Origin: Phytophthora colocasiae
Taxonomy: Eukaryota; Oomycota; Peronosporomycetes; Peronosporales; Peronosporaceae
Assembly (NCBI GenBank): GCA_018806915.1
Contig: JAGKQI010000098.1
Coordinates: 2,914,001 to 2,978,000 of the forward strand
Direction of reading: 5' to 3'
Length of the DNA: 64,000 nt
Part shown: positions 60,679 through 64,000 of the stretch, one piece after another
Numbering within the stretch: position 1 is the first letter of the stretch
Layout: the number at the start of each line of letters is the position of its first letter
Program-made: the position numbers and the translations under genes
The notes under the pieces: generated by a model
What the model saw: only the letters and a program-made list of their open reading frames with translations
What the model was told of the DNA's origin: nothing
Database searches by the model: none

Positions 60679-63126
60679 TCATACAACCACAAAGGCGAAA
60701 ACTCCCACAAAGCTGAACATCGCAAGTGACAGCTCTGAGTAAGAAGCAGAAGAAGTGTCGGTACACTTTCCATCCTCACAGGTAACGCACGCTTCTTGAG
60801 CGCCAGTAGTCTGGTTGCAACGCGCGTTGGAGCAACCATCGGGTATTTGACACGAATTGGCACACGTCAATCCCCAATAACCAGCTTCGCACGAGTTGCA
60901 CGACAGTACCGTCCCATCCACCGCATTGCAGCTACTTTCCCCACTCGTGCAATTATCTGCACTACAAACTTTCTCACACTGAGCTCCCCACGAACCGTCT
61001 TCACATTGTGCGGAAATCTCCAGCCCCACATAGTCACTGACTGTTTTAGCAAAAGTTTCATTCCTTGCGCGCTGGTAAATTTCAGAAAGGAACTCGGATG
61101 AATTTACGTACATCTCACCCAGTGATGGAGGGACCGCGAGTGTAAGAGAGATCTCCCCCGTACCACTGGAGATCGACGTGATATTGACGAAACCCGGATC
61201 AATGTCGGTCAGTCCGAGTGTCCACACAAGAATCGTTTGTAGTGCTTTTTTCTCCTCTTCCGACAGAGAAGAAGTGGCGTTAATTGTCGTTGATAACAGC
61301 ATTTCAACGTCGTAAGATGTAGCCACGCACCCGCTAAAGAGACTGTAGCTGGAGCGACTCGAAGACGACACAATATCGAGCTCAGTGGTTTTCTTTCCAA
61401 TGCGAGGGATATTAACTGACAGCGGGATCGAGATGTTGACTTCCCCGTAGCCGGCATTGCAGTGGTACTCCATATAATGCGGCAGCTGGCAGTTGCCTCC
61501 ATGCCACAGTGAAGACTCGTCGAGAAATTCGGATGACAGACCAGGAAACGGCTCGGGGAATTGAAAAGTACTGTTGAGCTCGAGGAAAACCAAGAAATCC
61601 ACTTTGATTCCTACTTTCGCGAGGTTTTTCAGCACGGAAAGAGACGCTTGAAAGGACGGAAGCAGCTCCAGCTCCATCTCGAGATCAATGCTGCTCTGCG
61701 CCAGTTTACTCGAAGTGTTGGTGGAGATCTGGAAGTCATAAAACGTATCGGACTTCAGAGAACCTGAGGTCAGACTCAAGTCCGCGGTAGCTCCGATCAT
61801 TGCTATAGATCCGTGAGGTTGAAGGGAGAGTCTCCGGTGCAGATCCAGCCCCATTGTGATGTCGATACTGATTCCCGTTTCACCCAGAGGAATGGAGAAG
61901 CTCGTGTTCTTGAGTTGTGTGGTTTCGTCCAAAGTACAGCCATTTGGTGCGTACAGAGCCACTTGGAGGTTCGCATTCCCAGTCAATCCCATCTCAATGG
62001 CCTCTTCATACGAAAGATCGACAATTTTCACATCGGCAAACATCGATGCGACTGAAACATTTAGAAAACAGTTTTCACACGTAATTCGACAGCAATTTGA
62101 CGCTGGATCCGACATGTTGGAGCACTTTCCGGTTTGGAAGAGCGGGTAGCTGGCGTTGCTTACTGTCATTCCGTCGTCCTCCAAATTCCACGATAGTTTA
62201 CCCGGCCTAGTGACTGCTGCGTCACTCACAGGTTCACACTTCAGTATCCTGCAGCATCCATCCTCAGTCGAGTTGTATCCGGACGTACAAGAACCGTCAC
62301 TCGAAGAGCAGTCGTAGCATTGGCTTGCAGACGGCTTCTCGTCGCCTTCGTAGCCGCATTCAGTAGTGCAGGCACTGTTTTGCGCGTAGAACTGTAGCCT
62401 GCACTGTTCTTCCGTCCAATTGAGACCGCTCTTCGCCCAGCACTTGTCGACATCGATATTCCCAGCGTCACCTTCCTCCCCACAGTCAAATTTACATTTC
62501 GAGTCTTTCACGAAACCAAAGGAATTGGCCTCAAGCTTCCGGTGATCCGTCGACTTAACCTGGATGAGGTTTGTCAGGTCAGTAGAGTGAAATTTGATCC
62601 TGCAGTCCGGATAAACGTGGGCGAACGTGGCCTTCTCCATCTCCAGTCGCACTTGACATCTAGCAAAGTCCTCCACCACCTCACTATTAACCACTCGGAA
62701 ATACAACGGAGAAGTAGCATACTCTTCCCTGAAGAAAGCGTTTCCCACTACAATTCGGTCTACAGATGAATTCAACAATACTTCACAGTCCGCGGCAGTG
62801 GCAACCGCTGTTGCATCACCATTTAGACTCTGAAAACTCTCAAACTGGATCACGTTTGGATCCTGTTGTAGATTCCAGAGAGAAGACGTCATGGTGCAGT
62901 TGTACGCTACGTGTGTACGTGGTGACTCCGAATCAAGTTTCGGTGCCACCAATATTGAGGCGAAGACATTTGTGTCGGCACTGTGGACCTGGTGCAGCCC
63001 AACTGGAACATCCCACAAGGCGTCGTAACTCGTTGATACCTCGGCCTCAGGTCCTGGTTCTTCACGGTGGAGAAGACCGTCGGCAACAGCAAATAGATGA
63101 AGAATTAACACTTGATAGACCCACAT
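60679..63126 (-). CDS. large cysteine-rich surface protein with signal peptide and GPI-type tail, 815 aa
   Basis: First ATG in frame at 63126 gives a good signal peptide (M-W-V-Y-Q-V-L-I-L-H-L-F-A-V-A-D-G); the longer frame begins with GTG. About 50 cysteines occur: a central cluster (C-K-F-D-C-G-E-E-G ... C-T-T-E-C-G-Y-E-G), a C-C pair (N-C-C-R-I-T-C-E-N-C-F) and a C-terminal EGF-like array (C-N-S-C-E-A-G-Y-W-G-L-T-C). There are many N-x-S/T sites. A long beta-rich middle (about 370-690) resembles no family I know. The end is hydrophobic (S-L-A-M-F-S-F-V-G-V-F-A-F-V-V-V), consistent with GPI attachment. Likely an adhesive or cell-wall protein; function unknown. Confidence 0.82.
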   Translation of the reverse strand: MWVYQVLILHLFAVADGLLHREEPGPEAEVSTSYDALWDVPVGLHQVHSADTNVFASILVAPKLDSESPRTHVAYNCTMTSSLWNLQQDPNVIQFESFQSLNGDATAVATAADCEVLLNSSVDRIVVGNAFFREEYATSPLYFRVVNSEVVEDFARCQVRLEMEKATFAHVYPDCRIKFHSTDLTNLIQVKSTDHRKLEANSFGFVKDSKCKFDCGEEGDAGNIDVDKCWAKSGLNWTEEQCRLQFYAQNSACTTECGYEGDEKPSASQCYDCSSSDGSCTSGYNSTEDGCCRILKCEPVSDAAVTRPGKLSWNLEDDGMTVSNASYPLFQTGKCSNMSDPASNCCRITCENCFLNVSVASMFADVKIVDLSYEEAIEMGLTGNANLQVALYAPNGCTLDETTQLKNTSFSIPLGETGISIDITMGLDLHRRLSLQPHGSIAMIGATADLSLTSGSLKSDTFYDFQISTNTSSKLAQSSIDLEMELELLPSFQASLSVLKNLAKVGIKVDFLVFLELNSTFQFPEPFPGLSSEFLDESSLWHGGNCQLPHYMEYHCNAGYGEVNISIPLSVNIPRIGKKTTELDIVSSSSRSSYSLFSGCVATSYDVEMLLSTTINATSSLSEEEKKALQTILVWTLGLTDIDPGFVNITSISSGTGEISLTLAVPPSLGEMYVNSSEFLSEIYQRARNETFAKTVSDYVGLEISAQCEDGSWGAQCEKVCSADNCTSGESSCNAVDGTVLSCNSCEAGYWGLTCANSCQIPDGCSNARCNQTTGAQEACVTCEDGKCTDTSSASYSELSLAMFSFVGVFAFVVV

Positions 63127-63831
63127 CGAAAGCTGAAATGAAGCGCATAGAGAGAGACCAACCGCCACAGTACTTTAGGTTCTCCTCTCGTCTTTACTTG
63201 ATACTACATGGACCTTGCTGGACACGCCTAGCGCAATCTGTACGGAATGATATGGCTATATCTCGTCAGTCGATGCCTCACAATCAGGGGTTGACAGAAC
63301 GCTGATTCTCTTGGATATGCTAAAGTAGGCCCTGGTACAGTTGCAGTCCTGAGGCACTAGTAACTCGGCTCAATCATTATCTGTTACTACACTATAGTTC
63401 TAGTAGCGTAATGTGGTCCACAGATTGGCATCGGATGACTTGCATCTCCTGTCGGTACTACTGCGTCGTGAATTCATCACAAAGGCTCCAGTCGAGAATA
63501 CGCGCTCTTGAAAAGCGTTCGAAGGACTTCGTCCAAGCCAAACACGGGAGTGCAGCGATGGACGGGAACCGTTTCGACCCAGTCTCGCGGAACCAGCGGC
63601 ACACGTCGATGTGTTTGCCAGTACACGCCGTCTTCGTGTCGGACGAGAAGTAGCTTGGTGAAATCTTCGGCTGAGAGTCCAGTACCAGCGACCTCCTCGG
63701 CAGCGTGCATCGCGCAGAACACCTCCCGGTGTGCGACTCCTTGCCTTCTTCAATAGTGGTAGTCAAAGTTGGATACAAGAGCTCTTTCCAAGAGCTGAAA
63801 AGGCACCCCATGTCCTCTCATTGGTCAAAAA
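63127..63831. other. intergenic, uncertain small ORFs
   Basis: Two overlapping minus-strand frames (63458-63811 from ATG, and 63477-63722) are open. The second reads more protein-like (V-A-G-T-G-L-S-A-E-D-F-T-K-L-L-L-V) but has no supported start, so this may be a frameshifted gene fragment. No family recognised. Confidence 0.3.
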
Positions 63832-63898
63832 TCTCTTGCAATCCAAGAGATCTCACCCGAGCTTTTTTCTTCCAAGAGATCTCTTGGATTGCAAGAGA
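63832..63898. repeat. perfect 23-bp inverted repeat (hairpin)
   Basis: 63832-63854 and 63876-63898 are exact inverted complements around a 21-bp loop. Each arm also contains the smaller palindrome AGAGATCTCT or part of it. No TA or other target duplication is evident at the outer edges. Confidence 0.85.
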
Positions 63899-64000
63899 CA
63901 ATTAGTGCGTTGATAGCGTAGGAACCCTTTCGCGAGAAGAAATCTTCACTATGGTCCTCAGGCCGCTGGGATAAAGGAAACAAAGTGCCGTCTATGAGGC

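Noticed and set aside
37168..63126. RXLR or Crinkler effectors among the secreted proteins
   Set aside because: None of the secreted proteins shows R-x-L-R with a following acidic D/E-E-R box or an L-F-L-A-K N-terminus in the right position.
1..64000. CRISPR arrays, bacterial operons, rRNA genes
   Set aside because: No spaced direct repeats of CRISPR type, no ribosome-binding-site logic, and clear spliceosomal introns; the window is eukaryotic.

Overview
The window reads as nuclear DNA of an oomycete, most likely Phytophthora or a close relative. Genes are compact, introns are short (about 55-85 nt, GTAAGT/GTACGT-type donors), and several start codons lie about 20-60 bp downstream of the oomycete Inr + flanking element (CATTYYNCAWTTT-like). 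The gene content also fits: PL3 pectate lyases, SWEET transporters, a PR-1-like secreted protein, and ciliary/centrosomal and channel genes of a zoospore-forming organism. The species call is inference; no database was searched. Splice structures were built by hand and each keeps one open frame from start to stop.

1-15 kb is accessory. It holds at least seven members of one gene family with an N-terminal basic/leucine-zipper-like segment and a START-like C-terminal half. They are: a left-edge fragment; a copy broken by one in-frame stop; an intact 417-aa gene; two near-identical genes created by a 2.14-kb tandem duplication; a copy that stops before the START-like half; and an inverted intact copy at 13.9-15.0 kb. 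Between them lie 204-bp GC-rich tandem repeats, perfect hairpins and TA-flanked mariner-like remnants. An APMAP/strictosidine-synthase-like beta-propeller gene sits inside the array.

15-36 kb is mainly a dense housekeeping block: CDK9/CDK12-like kinase, membrane-tethered HECT ligase, RNA polymerase I subunit RPA12, PA-RING ligase, BED-finger relic, PP2C phosphatase, class-3 (DAGL-like) lipase, myotubularin-like phosphatase, CAP/PR-1-like secreted protein, OGG1 glycosylase and a ferroportin-like carrier.

37-42 kb is a pectate lyase cluster: one diverged intact gene, then an inverted pair. The second member of that pair encodes the same protein but is split by a 559-bp insertion with a 10-bp target duplication. 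43-52 kb has two paralogous coiled-coil genes, a Tc1/mariner deletion derivative with matched terminal repeats, and a large inverted repeat (arms about 1.83 kb, spacer about 0.29 kb) whose arms each carry a SWEET gene.

52.5-63 kb returns to single-copy genes: a CEP70-like centrosomal protein, an ER DnaJ/thioredoxin-like protein, a cyclic-nucleotide-binding-domain K+ channel, and a large cysteine-rich surface protein. The last kilobase holds a perfect 23-bp hairpin and no confident gene. The strongest themes are recent local duplication in three geometries (tandem, inverted with long spacer, near-palindromic) and a lineage-specific zipper + START-like family that resembles, by architecture only, plant HD-Zip/START regulators.
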